Shown in pieces: positions 54,951 through 63,341 of a stretch of DNA of 64,000 nt. The stretch is from assembly GCF_029603165.1 (NCBI RefSeq), contig NZ_JAQSVC010000007.1:62001-126000 (forward strand), given 5' to 3'. A program made the position numbers and the translations under genes. This stretch comes from Galbibacter pacificus (GTDB lineage: Bacteria > Bacteroidota > Bacteroidia > Flavobacteriales > Flavobacteriaceae). Each line of letters begins with the position of its first letter. Positions within the stretch are counted from its first letter, which is position 1. The notes beneath the pieces are model-generated. The model was not told the origin of the DNA and ran no database searches. It saw nothing but the letters and a program-made list of their open reading frames with translations.

Positions 54951-56549
54951 TTATTCATTTTGTTTGATGAGGTCCAACAGATCAACATCGTTGCCAAGCA
55001 ACACGGCATCATTGTTAATTCGCCCTTTTTGGGCACCATTTTCCAGTTTTAAAACCCCACGTGGGCAAACGGCAGAACAAATACCGCATCCCACGCATGA
55101 AGCACGAACAATGTTTTGTCCTTTTTGGGCATAGGCCCTTACGTCAATGCCCATTTCGCAGTACGTAGAGCAATTTCCGCAGGAAATGCATTGCCCGCCG
55201 TTGGTGGTGATTCTAAATTTGGAAAACAAGCGTTGTTGCAACCCTAAAATAGCGGCCATTGGGCAGCCAAAACGGCACCAGACCCGATTCCCGAAAATAG
55301 GATAAAACCCTGTACCGATAACTCCTGAAAAAATAGAGCCGATTAAAAAGGCATAAGTACTCCTTAAAGTTTCGGGATTGAAAATAAAAACACTGTTTCC
55401 AAATACATAATGAATGCCAACCAAGCCTATTATAATGGTTAAATACCCAATGGCACCATACTGTGCATCTTTTTTAAGTTCTTCCCGTTTAAAAAACCAT
55501 ACCAATGCAAATAGAACGCCTAGAAACACGGCAACGCTTATCAGGAAAATATCTTTGTTTAGCCAGTATTTGTCGGCATCATAACTTAAATAACTGTGTA
55601 TTACGGCAGTTGTCATTAAAACCGAGAAAACCAATACGCTATGCACCACCCAACGTTCCACTTTCCAGGCAAAAAGACTCTTGTCTGACAATTGCCTGAA
55701 CGAATCTCCCGAAGTTTCGGCAAGTCCGCCACAACCGCAAACCCATGAGCAATACCATCTTTTTCCGTAGAAATAAGTAAGTATGGGCGTAATGATAAGG
55801 ATGGAAACAATGCCAAGTACAAGCAGTGCCATCCCGATATCGCCGGAAGTTATAAAACCATCAATTCTATATTGGTCGAAATTATAATAATTAAGCGGCC
55901 AAATATTCTTTAAGTCGTAATAAGGAATATTGTATGCTTCATCGTTATTTAAGCGTGCCATTAATTCGGGGATGATAAACGCAAATGCCAATTGAAAAAA
56001 CATGACGCTGATGGTCCTGATAATTTCGTATTGATTGTGTCTGTATTTCCAGATAAATTTAATTCCGAAGGCAAAAATAGAGGTGGTATAAAGTGTTCCG
56101 TATACAAACCATTGACTGGCCGGGTTCCCGCTTAAAAGCTTACTTAGCGGATCGAAAAGTGCAATCAAGCCTGTATTGGCACCGTTGTTGTTTAGTCCTA
56201 AAAACTGAGGGAAAAAATATAAAATTATGTAAAATCCGGTAAGGGAAATCCCCAAAACCCATGCGAGAAACCCCCGTGAGGAAATCGATTTAAACCAAAC
56301 ACCGTCATTTTTAATTCCGGCCGATTTATGAGCATAGGCCCCATAAGAAAACAATATAATTCCTAGTGTGATTGAAGTTAACGAAATGGTTAACCAAATG
56401 GATTTGTCTGGAAAACTAATATTGAAGATGGCAAGCAATAAAACCATTAAGCCAAACATGCCCATTAATACCGAAATTTTTTGAACAACTGATAAGGAAA
56501 CAGGCGGTTCTCCTGCTAAAGACATATTGCGTTGTATTGTATTACTCAT
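54951..56549 (-). CDS. membrane 4Fe-4S ferredoxin-type protein (NapH/polyferredoxin-like)
   Basis: 532 residues. About ten membrane helices surround cysteine motifs. The first is YCSWVCGCGG (CxxxCxC), the second WCRFGCPMAAILG (CxxxCP, typical of NapH/CcoG). Two classic 4Fe-4S clusters follow at about 445-500: CISCGNCSTYC and CVGCGICSAVCP. This layout carries electrons across or along the membrane. The FAD reductase encoded 12 nt upstream is the likely electron donor. The acceptor is not encoded nearby, unless the pair serves the glycosyltransferase products downstream, for which I know no precedent. Confidence 0.85.
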   Translation of the reverse strand: MSNTIQRNMSLAGEPPVSLSVVQKISVLMGMFGLMVLLLAIFNISFPDKSIWLTISLTSITLGIILFSYGAYAHKSAGIKNDGVWFKSISSRGFLAWVLGISLTGFYIILYFFPQFLGLNNNGANTGLIALFDPLSKLLSGNPASQWFVYGTLYTTSIFAFGIKFIWKYRHNQYEIIRTISVMFFQLAFAFIIPELMARLNNDEAYNIPYYDLKNIWPLNYYNFDQYRIDGFITSGDIGMALLVLGIVSILIITPILTYFYGKRWYCSWVCGCGGLAETSGDSFRQLSDKSLFAWKVERWVVHSVLVFSVLMTTAVIHSYLSYDADKYWLNKDIFLISVAVFLGVLFALVWFFKREELKKDAQYGAIGYLTIIIGLVGIHYVFGNSVFIFNPETLRSTYAFLIGSIFSGVIGTGFYPIFGNRVWCRFGCPMAAILGLQQRLFSKFRITTNGGQCISCGNCSTYCEMGIDVRAYAQKGQNIVRASCVGCGICSAVCPRGVLKLENGAQKGRINNDAVLLGNDVDLLDLIKQNE

Positions 56550-56561
56550 AATAAAGACGAT

Positions 56562-57857
56562 TTAGGCAAGTTGTAATTGGTTCTTAAAATGTAATTGAAT
56601 GTCTGAATAGTATGTATGGTAAAATTCAGGGTCGAAATGCGCCTTTTTTAAATTTTTAACGACAAAATCTATTTCTTTTTCTTGATGAATCCATTTGTTT
56701 AAAACTTCATGCCTCATTCTAATGCCAAATGTATTGATTCCAAGAACGGCGCGCGTGTTTTTATGGTAAGCAATATTGATGCATATATTCCCGTTGGGAT
56801 GTTCCCAATAAAATTGTTTTTCGTATAGTTTTGGTTTTGCCCAGACCCAGCCATAGGTTTGGTATTCAATATCCAAAAATTTGGCAGAATTAAACCAAAT
56901 GCCTGGCCGGTATGCGATTTTGTTGCCACAAATGGTTTGTGCAACCACTTCGCCCATCATACGCCCGGTGTACCAAACTGCTTCAATGGGTTTGCGCAAA
57001 CCGGTGGGTTCCATTTGTTCGGCACAATCACCAATGGCATATACGTTTGGGATATTTGTCTCCAGGTATTTGTTTACTTTAACGCCTCTACCTGTTTCAA
57101 TATCGCTGTTTTTTAAAAAAGCTACCGATGGCGATACACCTGCCGTTAATCCTACAAAATCACAGCTTATTTCTTCTCCTTTTGAGGTGATAATGCTTTT
57201 TACACGTCCATTTTCATTTGCTGAAATTTCTTTTAATTCGGTTTCCAGCTGCACATTTATATGATGCTTTCTCATATGGCGTGTAACCAAATCGGCTTCT
57301 CCTTTTGGTAGTACGTTTCCCCAAAATGCATGTTCCCTTACTAGAAAAGTTACGGGAATTTTTCTGGTAAGCAGCATTTCGGCAAGCTCAATTCCTATTA
57401 ATCCGCCGCCAACAATAACAGCATGTTTACATAGTTTATTATTGGGCGCATTTTCTTCCAGAAGCTCCAAGTCCTGTTTAGAATACAATCCCTGAACCCC
57501 TTTAAGGTCTTGCCCCGCCCAACCAAATTTGTTGGGTTTGGAACCCGAAGCAATAATTAAATCGTCGTAGTTTAATGATGTTCCGTCTTGAAACAACAAT
57601 TTTTTTTCTTGAGCAAGTACTTTGGTCACATACCCTTGTTTGAGGGCTATCCGGTTTTTTTCCCAAAACCAATTTTCATAAGGTTGCGTATGCTCAAACT
57701 TCATGTGCCCCATGTAAACATACATCAAAGCAGTTCTAGAAAAGAAATATTTAGATTCTGCCGATATAACAGTGATTTTATAATCGCTTAGCTTTCTAAT
57801 GTGCCGTGCAGCAGTAATTCCGGCAATACCATTTCCAATAATTGCTATGTGTTTCAT
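56562..57857 (-). CDS. NAD(P)H/FAD-dependent oxidoreductase
   Basis: 431 residues. It has the FAD-binding IAIIGNGIAGITAARHI, the NAD(P)H-binding VIVGGGLIGIELAEML and the conserved NVYAIGDCAE near residue 290. No redox CxxxC is seen, so it belongs with ferredoxin/rubredoxin reductase and NirB-like flavoproteins rather than thiol reductases. The C-terminal ~110 residues (PGIWFNSAKFLDIEYQTYGW, then YHKNTRAVLGINTFGIRMRH) are an extra domain. It is head of the minus-strand cluster and translationally close to the membrane iron-sulfur protein, which it may reduce. Confidence 0.88.
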   Translation of the reverse strand: MKHIAIIGNGIAGITAARHIRKLSDYKITVISAESKYFFSRTALMYVYMGHMKFEHTQPYENWFWEKNRIALKQGYVTKVLAQEKKLLFQDGTSLNYDDLIIASGSKPNKFGWAGQDLKGVQGLYSKQDLELLEENAPNNKLCKHAVIVGGGLIGIELAEMLLTRKIPVTFLVREHAFWGNVLPKGEADLVTRHMRKHHINVQLETELKEISANENGRVKSIITSKGEEISCDFVGLTAGVSPSVAFLKNSDIETGRGVKVNKYLETNIPNVYAIGDCAEQMEPTGLRKPIEAVWYTGRMMGEVVAQTICGNKIAYRPGIWFNSAKFLDIEYQTYGWVWAKPKLYEKQFYWEHPNGNICINIAYHKNTRAVLGINTFGIRMRHEVLNKWIHQEKEIDFVVKNLKKAHFDPEFYHTYYSDIQLHFKNQLQLA

Positions 57858-57973
57858 TCTTGGTTGTATGTAAAATATACGTCGTAATGCAAGATAAGAA
57901 CTTATGCACGGATTCTAATTTAGAAGCATTTTAAATTGATTTATTCTTAATTTAACGAGATTTATTGTTGAAA

Positions 57974-58996
57974 ATGAATATGATAAAAAGGTTAAAATTC
58001 CTCTTGATAAGTGCCGTTTTACTGATTATGGGGTGTAAAACAGATGTGGTTCCTATTGAAAAGAAGATTCATGGTATAAGTTTGGTGGCTTCAAAAGATT
58101 CATTATTGCTGCCGGAAGCATTGAAAATAAAAAATATACATGCCAATTATGTGTCGCTAATGCCGTTTGCTTTTTTAAAAAATATAAATCACCCAGAAAT
58201 AGTATATAACAATGACAAACAATGGTTTGGAGAAACATCGGCAGGAATAAAACAACATAAAGAACTTTTAGATTCCTTGCATATCAAGGTGTTGTTGAAA
58301 CCACAGCTTTGGGTGTGGAAAGGACAGTTTACCGGCCATATAAAAATGGATGGTGAAGCACAATGGATAGCACTGGAAGAACAATACCGAAATTATATTT
58401 TACACTTTGCCAAACTTGCCGAGCTGCTTCATATAGATGTTTTTTGTATAGGTACCGAGCTGCATGAGTTTGTGATAAACCGGCCTGAATTTTTTAAAAA
58501 ACTGATACAGCAGATAAGAAACCTATATCATGGCAAGCTAACCTATGCCGAAAATTGGGATGTATACCAAGAAGTACCTTTTTGGGGAGAACTCGATTAT
58601 ATTGGTATTGATGCTTACTTTCCCGTATCCAATAAAAAAACACCTTCGTTGAAAACTTTAAAAGAAGGATGGAAGCCTTATAAACAAGCAATGGAAGAGT
58701 TTGCTGCCGATATCCAAAAACCAATCATTTTTACAGAATATGGCTATCGAAGCATTGATTTTGCGGGAAAAGAACCTTGGAACCATGAACCGTCTAATTT
58801 GCCCGCCAACTACCAAGCACAAAACAACTGCTTGATGGCACTTTATCAAACCATATGGAACGAGCCTTGGTTTGCCGGGGGATTTCTTTGGAAATGGTTT
58901 CCCAAAGGGGCAGCACACGTAAGCAATCAAAACCGGTTTACCATACAAAATAAGCCGGCGCAAGAATTGGTGAAAAATAGTATGGTGCCCAAATAA
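57974..58996 (+). CDS. GH113-like glycoside hydrolase lipoprotein (putative beta-mannanase)
   Basis: 340 residues from ATG 57974; ATG 57980 is an alternative, while the TTG codons upstream are unlikely starts. Lipobox IMGC (Cys21). TIM-barrel features match GH113: VLLKPQLWVWKGQFTGHI, FCIGTELHEF with acid/base Glu162, LTYAENWD, FWGELDYIGIDAYFPV and IIFTEYGYRS with nucleophile Glu255, then FLWKWFP. GH113 enzymes cleave beta-1,4-mannan, so a mannan- or mannose-containing substrate is the best guess. It is divergent from the FAD reductase gene and convergent with the sulfatase, only 4 bp apart. Confidence 0.8.
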   Translation: MNMIKRLKFLLISAVLLIMGCKTDVVPIEKKIHGISLVASKDSLLLPEALKIKNIHANYVSLMPFAFLKNINHPEIVYNNDKQWFGETSAGIKQHKELLDSLHIKVLLKPQLWVWKGQFTGHIKMDGEAQWIALEEQYRNYILHFAKLAELLHIDVFCIGTELHEFVINRPEFFKKLIQQIRNLYHGKLTYAENWDVYQEVPFWGELDYIGIDAYFPVSNKKTPSLKTLKEGWKPYKQAMEEFAADIQKPIIFTEYGYRSIDFAGKEPWNHEPSNLPANYQAQNNCLMALYQTIWNEPWFAGGFLWKWFPKGAAHVSNQNRFTIQNKPAQELVKNSMVPK

Positions 58997-59000
58997 CGGA

Positions 59001-60632
59001 TTAAAACTCTTTTCGTCCTTCCAAATACTTTTTAATATATAAAGAATCCAGAGCAGTACTGTCTTTATACTTTCTTCGAAGCACTGTTAGTTTTTCTTTT
59101 AGTTCTTTAACAATATCTTGATAATCGGGGCTGTTGTATACATTGTTCAATTCATGCGGGTCGTTCAACCGGTCGTACAATTCCCATTCATCTACATCGT
59201 AATAAAAATGAATAAGTTTATATTTCTTGGTTACAATTCCGTAATGGCGTTTTACCATGTGCACCGCCGGGTATTCGTAATAATGATAATAAGCAGCATC
59301 ACGGGACCAACCGGAACCATTGCCGTTTAAAATTGGCAGCATGCTTTCGCCCTGCATATCATTGGGTATTTGTATGCCGGCAATATCAAGGAAAGTAGGG
59401 GCAAAGTCTAAATTTTGCACCATATCATCATTTTGGCTTCCTGGTTTTACAACGTCCGGCCAGCGTACCATTAATGGGGTTTTAAAAGATTCTTCGTAAA
59501 TAAAACGCTTGTCGAACCAACCATGTTCACCCAAGTAAAAACCTTGGTCGGAGGTATACACCACAATGGTATTTTCTGCCAGTCCTGTTTCATCTAAATA
59601 ATCGAGTACCCTGCCCACATTGTCATCAACCGAAGCAATGGTGCCCAGATAATCCTGCATATATCGCTGATATTTCCACTTCATTTTTTCTTCGGCGGTC
59701 ATTTTTGGCCAATGTTCTTCAAAATCTTTGTTGATGCTGTCTATTATGGGGTCGTATAAAGCTTTTTGTTCGGCGTTCATACGGTTGTAAGGATAGGTAA
59801 ACCCTCCGGGAATAGGTTCCATTTCAGGCGTAACTTTTCCCATTCTTTCCAAGGTTTCCGGTCTTATTTTGCTGTCGTGCCCATAGCGCATGTGGTAAAG
59901 AATGTTCATCTCTGCGGTCTTGGCTGCCGTTCCTCTGTTTTTGTAATCGTCGAACAAAGTTTCGGGTTCGGTGAAGGTTTTTTTGGTGTATTCTTTAAAT
60001 TTCTCTGGGCTGGGCCACCAAGGGCGGTGTGGCGCCTTATGGAGGTACATCAACATAAAAGGTTTGTTTTTGTCGCGTTCTTTGTCCAACCAGCTCAGCG
60101 TAAAATCGGTAATAATATCGGTAACATAACCAGTGACGGTGGTGTCTCCTTCTTTTGTTATAAATTTTGGGTTAATGTAGTTTCCCTGCCCGGGAAGTAT
60201 TTTAAATTCGTCTATCCCCTTTGGGTTGTTTCCAAAATGTAGTTTCCCAAACATGGCAGTTTGATAACCTGTTTTTTGGAACAACTGTGGAAAAGTAACG
60301 TTGGTAGTATCAAACGGGAAGTAATTATCTACTTTTCCATTGATGTGGCTATGCTTTCCAGTAAGAATAACGGCTCTGGAAGGAGCGCAAATAGAATTGG
60401 TAACCGATGCATTGGTAAACAAGATCCCTTCTTTAGCTATGCGGTCTATATTGGGCGTCTCTATCAGCTTGTTGGAATAAGCGCTAATGGCTTGATACGC
60501 ATGGTCATCGGCCATAATAAAAATAATGTTGGGGCGTTGACTGTCCTGTGCGGTATCTTGTTTGGTGGCTTCATCCTTACAGGCAATTACTGTCAATAAG
60601 GAAAGCAAAGGAAGGATGTTTTTTAAACGCAT
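59001..60632 (-). CDS. S1-family sulfatase lipoprotein
   Basis: 543 residues from ATG 60630-60632, chosen because the lipoprotein signal starts here (VIAC, Cys18, followed by KDE); a longer frame to 60701 adds a second, unlikely hydrophobic stretch. The formylglycine motif is CAPSR with Cys82; metal ligands include Asp42 and Asp43 in MADDH, and GKLHFG and YTSDQGFYLGEHGW complete the active site. It removes sulfate esters from a polysaccharide, substrate unknown. The KDE after the cysteine suggests surface exposure. It needs a formylglycine-generating enzyme, none of which is in the window. Confidence 0.92.
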   Translation of the reverse strand: MRLKNILPLLSLLTVIACKDEATKQDTAQDSQRPNIIFIMADDHAYQAISAYSNKLIETPNIDRIAKEGILFTNASVTNSICAPSRAVILTGKHSHINGKVDNYFPFDTTNVTFPQLFQKTGYQTAMFGKLHFGNNPKGIDEFKILPGQGNYINPKFITKEGDTTVTGYVTDIITDFTLSWLDKERDKNKPFMLMYLHKAPHRPWWPSPEKFKEYTKKTFTEPETLFDDYKNRGTAAKTAEMNILYHMRYGHDSKIRPETLERMGKVTPEMEPIPGGFTYPYNRMNAEQKALYDPIIDSINKDFEEHWPKMTAEEKMKWKYQRYMQDYLGTIASVDDNVGRVLDYLDETGLAENTIVVYTSDQGFYLGEHGWFDKRFIYEESFKTPLMVRWPDVVKPGSQNDDMVQNLDFAPTFLDIAGIQIPNDMQGESMLPILNGNGSGWSRDAAYYHYYEYPAVHMVKRHYGIVTKKYKLIHFYYDVDEWELYDRLNDPHELNNVYNSPDYQDIVKELKEKLTVLRRKYKDSTALDSLYIKKYLEGRKEF

Positions 60633-60689
60633 GATATGGTTTTGGTGTTTTTGGCAGTGGAAGATAGTTAAAAAGCTACTTGAAACAAA

Positions 60690-60716
60690 AAATGCCAACA
60701 TCTAGTTGGCATTTTA
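60690..60716 (-). terminator. intrinsic terminator of clpP
   Basis: An 11-bp perfect stem, AAAATGCCAAC (60690-60700) with 60706-60716 and loop ATCTA. Read on the minus strand the stem is followed by TTTTTTG. It lies 24 bp after the clpP stop and upstream of the sulfatase gene. Confidence 0.85.
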
Positions 60717-60740
60717 ATATATTAAATAAGGTCTAGCAAA

Positions 60741-61283
60741 CTATTTTACAATTCCGTCTACAATTCCGTATTCAACCGATTCGCCGGCATCCATCCAGTA
60801 ATCACGGTTAAAATCTTTCATTATTTTATCAAAAGGTTGCCCGCAATTGTCGGCAAGAATCTGTGCGCCGATCTCTTTGGTTTTAATAATCTCCTTTGCT
60901 TGTATTTCAATGTTAGATGCTTGCCCTTGCGCCCCTCCGCTTGGTTGATGGATCATTACACGGGCATACGGATATACAAACCGCTTTCCTTTCTCTCCGG
61001 CAGATAGCAGAATAGAGCCCATTGAAGCTGCTAAGCCTGTGCAAATGGTAGAAACCGGACTCTTAATCGACTTCATGGTGTCGTGAATGGCAAAACCAGA
61101 GGTTACATACCCACCCGGACTATTGATAATGAGTTTAATTTCTTTGTCACTCAAAGCATCAAGGTACAGTAGTCTATCGATAACGTGTTTAGCCGATTTA
61201 TCATCTACTTGTCCCCATAAAAATACTTTACGTTCTTCTAGAAGCGTAGCGTCTATTTTATCCTGAATTTTATTTGTTGCCAT
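60741..61283 (-). CDS. clpP: ATP-dependent Clp protease proteolytic subunit (ClpP), stand-alone
   Basis: 180 residues. The Ser-His-Asp triad is complete: Ser87 in GLAASMGS, His112 in MIHQPSGG and Asp161 in FNRDYWMDAGE. It is a barrel-forming serine peptidase that needs an unfoldase (ClpX, ClpA or ClpC). No clpX or trigger factor gene adjoins it and it lacks the N-terminal extension of a propeptide form. It may therefore be a second ClpP; the canonical copy would be elsewhere. It has its own -7 box and terminator, so it is a single-gene unit. Confidence 0.92.
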   Translation of the reverse strand: MATNKIQDKIDATLLEERKVFLWGQVDDKSAKHVIDRLLYLDALSDKEIKLIINSPGGYVTSGFAIHDTMKSIKSPVSTICTGLAASMGSILLSAGEKGKRFVYPYARVMIHQPSGGAQGQASNIEIQAKEIIKTKEIGAQILADNCGQPFDKIMKDFNRDYWMDAGESVEYGIVDGIVK

Positions 61284-61302
61284 GTTTTTCTTTTTTCCTT
61301 TT

Positions 61303-61310
61303 CAAAGGTA
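61303..61310 (-). promoter_or_regulatory. -7 box (TACCTTTG) of clpP
   Basis: The minus strand reads TACCTTTG, a full TAnnTTTG match 19 bp before the clpP start codon. No upstream TTG at 17-23 bp was seen. Confidence 0.5.
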
Positions 61311-61381
61311 CTTATATTTTTATATAAAATGAATGCGTTAAAAAGTAAAAGGGTAAAGGTTTATATAATTTTAAAAGAAAA

Positions 61382-62266
61382 TCAACTTTCTTTTTTCTCA
61401 TTTAATGGATATATTTCCTGTTGAATAAAATTTTTAGGAAAAGTTTCATCTCCATAAAAACCAAGCTCAATATCCCTACCATCAAAAGGAATGTAATTGG
61501 TTTTAAAAATATAATCCCAAATGCTGAGCGTAATCCCGAAATTTACCCCATAATTGTTTGGGATTTTTTTACTATGATGCCAGATATGCATTTTTGGATT
61601 GTTGAAGATATATTTAAACGGACCATAATCCCAACCGATATTAGCATGGTTTAAATGCCCGATGGTAATATTGAAAAAATGGACAATGGCCACGGCCTCT
61701 ATATTAAAACCTCCAATAATGGCAATTGGAACGTATAGGATGGATTTGTATACCACGGGTTCCATCCAATGGTAACGGAAGTGCGCGGCAAAGCCCATTT
61801 CTTTTACCGAATGATGCGTTTTGTGAAAATTCCACAAAATGGGCACCTGGTGCAAAAGTATATGCGTGCCCCATTGCACAAAATCGGCAACAATAAAGAA
61901 GATAAACAAACTCAACCACCAAGGAAGTATGGACATATCTACAAGTTGGAAGCTTTGAACCGATAAGCCTGCCGTGCCCAACAAATCGTTAAAAAACATT
62001 TCGGCAGTGTTGGACAGGGCAATAAGCGCAATAAGGTTTAACAAAAAGAAATTAAAGAACAAATAGAAAGTGTCTAGCCAAAAATCTTTTCGAAAAATCT
62101 TTTGGTTTTTCCGCCACGGAAATAAAATTTCCAATCCCCATACCGCAAACGAAATTAGTAGAAGGCCGTAAAAGTAATTCTCCCAATGGAAACTGGTGAT
62201 TTCGGAGACTAGGTAATTAAAGTATCCCGAATAGGAGTTTTTTATGATTTCCAAATATTTGTTCAT
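61382..62266 (-). CDS. sterol desaturase / fatty acid hydroxylase family membrane protein
   Basis: 294 residues with about four or five membrane helices and the histidine clusters of the di-iron hydroxylase superfamily: HILLHQ, NFHKTHHS, GHLNHAN and HIWHHS. These bind two iron atoms for O2-dependent hydroxylation or desaturation of a lipid. The substrate is unknown; carotenoids, fatty acids or hopanoid-like lipids are options. It is a single gene, 106 bp from arsM, with its own -7 box, so a link to arsenic metabolism is not supported. Confidence 0.88.
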   Translation of the reverse strand: MNKYLEIIKNSYSGYFNYLVSEITSFHWENYFYGLLLISFAVWGLEILFPWRKNQKIFRKDFWLDTFYLFFNFFLLNLIALIALSNTAEMFFNDLLGTAGLSVQSFQLVDMSILPWWLSLFIFFIVADFVQWGTHILLHQVPILWNFHKTHHSVKEMGFAAHFRYHWMEPVVYKSILYVPIAIIGGFNIEAVAIVHFFNITIGHLNHANIGWDYGPFKYIFNNPKMHIWHHSKKIPNNYGVNFGITLSIWDYIFKTNYIPFDGRDIELGFYGDETFPKNFIQQEIYPLNEKKES

Positions 62267-62300
62267 ATGTTACTTGAACAACTTGTTATGTTAAAGTTTC

Positions 62301-62308
62301 AAATATAT
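62301..62308 (-). promoter_or_regulatory. -7 box (TATATTTG) of the hydroxylase gene
   Basis: The minus strand reads TATATTTG, a full TAnnTTTG match 34 bp before the start codon at 62266. Confidence 0.5.
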
Positions 62309-62372
62309 ACAAATGTCATGCTGGCACATAAGAATGATTATGTTTGAGATATGGTATATACATAATGTTTAA

Positions 62373-63341
62373 TTAACAACATCCGCCGCCATCGTAATGC
62401 CATGTAGATGTTGAAATATATATATCATCTCTTCCTAAATTCTTTAAAGCATGGGCTGTTTTGTCGCACACGGCCAATGGCTGATTTTGAAGCAGCACAT
62501 GTCCTTTTTTATCATCAAAATAATCGTCTTCACCAAAATAAATGGCGCTCTTTCCGGTAAAAATGCAAGGCCCGTCCTTGGGCATGGGGTCTTTAATGGC
62601 TGCCACTTCAATCGATTCAATAAAAATCAGTTCTTCTGTATGGTAATGTTTGGGGTCAAGGATCCGGTAAGGTTTTCTCGCACGGATTTCGATGGTTCCA
62701 AATCCTGCATCGGTAAGCATTTTTACATAATCGGCAATTGGCAAACTTCCGCTAAGGCATAAAGCACGTAACTTTTCGTCATTTCTCAATGTATCGTTCA
62801 TGGGTTGCTCGCAAATGGGATCGCTCATAACCAAACGCCCGTGTGGCTTTAAAACACGATACATTTCTGCAATGGCTTTCTTTAGCTCGGTTTCCTTAAA
62901 AATATTGAACAGGCAATTTTGAGCAGCTACATCAATGCTGTTGTCTTCAACCGGAAGGTGGAGCGCATCTCCTTTTTTAAGGGCTACAAAATTACTTTTA
63001 AACCAATTGTTTTGAGCTTCGGCTTCTTTAAAATTTTTACGTGAAGCTTCCAGCATTTCATCAACCACATCAATACCAATAACGCCACTTTCCTGACGCG
63101 AGAAATAGGCAAACTGCAAGAGTTCCATGCCGCCGCCAACACCCACATAAAGAATTTTAGGATTGTTGACCAGGTCTTTGGAATGTACCGTGCTGCCGCA
63201 GCCATAATTCATTTCTTGCATGATTTTCGGGATTTTTAGCCCCGGGAGCTCCCAAACGGGGTTGGTGGTACAGCACAGACCTATATCTGAGGTAAGTGCG
63301 GCATCTCTGTATACATTTTTTGTGGTTTCTAAATAACTCAT
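62373..63341 (-). CDS. arsM: arsenite methyltransferase of the arsenosugar type (ArsM)
   Basis: 322 residues. It opens with YRDAALTSDIGLCCTTNPVW (Cys23, Cys24) and PKIMQEMNYGCGST (Cys48), then a Rossmann methyltransferase core with SAM loop LYVGVGGGMELLQFA and IGIDVVDEML. Further cysteines are Cys143, Cys177 and Cys195, and it ends in GGGCC. This set matches the ArsM proteins assigned to arsenosugar synthesis in marine bacteria and cyanobacteria, which methylate arsenite with SAM. Its start codon overlaps the purine nucleoside phosphorylase stop by 4 bp. The radical SAM partner ArsS is not in the window but could lie just beyond the right edge. Confidence 0.85.
   Translation of the reverse strand: MSYLETTKNVYRDAALTSDIGLCCTTNPVWELPGLKIPKIMQEMNYGCGSTVHSKDLVNNPKILYVGVGGGMELLQFAYFSRQESGVIGIDVVDEMLEASRKNFKEAEAQNNWFKSNFVALKKGDALHLPVEDNSIDVAAQNCLFNIFKETELKKAIAEMYRVLKPHGRLVMSDPICEQPMNDTLRNDEKLRALCLSGSLPIADYVKMLTDAGFGTIEIRARKPYRILDPKHYHTEELIFIESIEVAAIKDPMPKDGPCIFTGKSAIYFGEDDYFDDKKGHVLLQNQPLAVCDKTAHALKNLGRDDIYISTSTWHYDGGGCC

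Noticed and set aside
59766-60242. Antisense frame of 158 codons within the sulfatase gene
   Set aside because: Wholly inside a gene with intact sulfatase motifs; no start context and no domain.
61382-62266. Fatty acid hydroxylase as part of the arsM unit
   Set aside because: 106 bp apart with its own -7 box; no biochemical link to arsenic is known to me.
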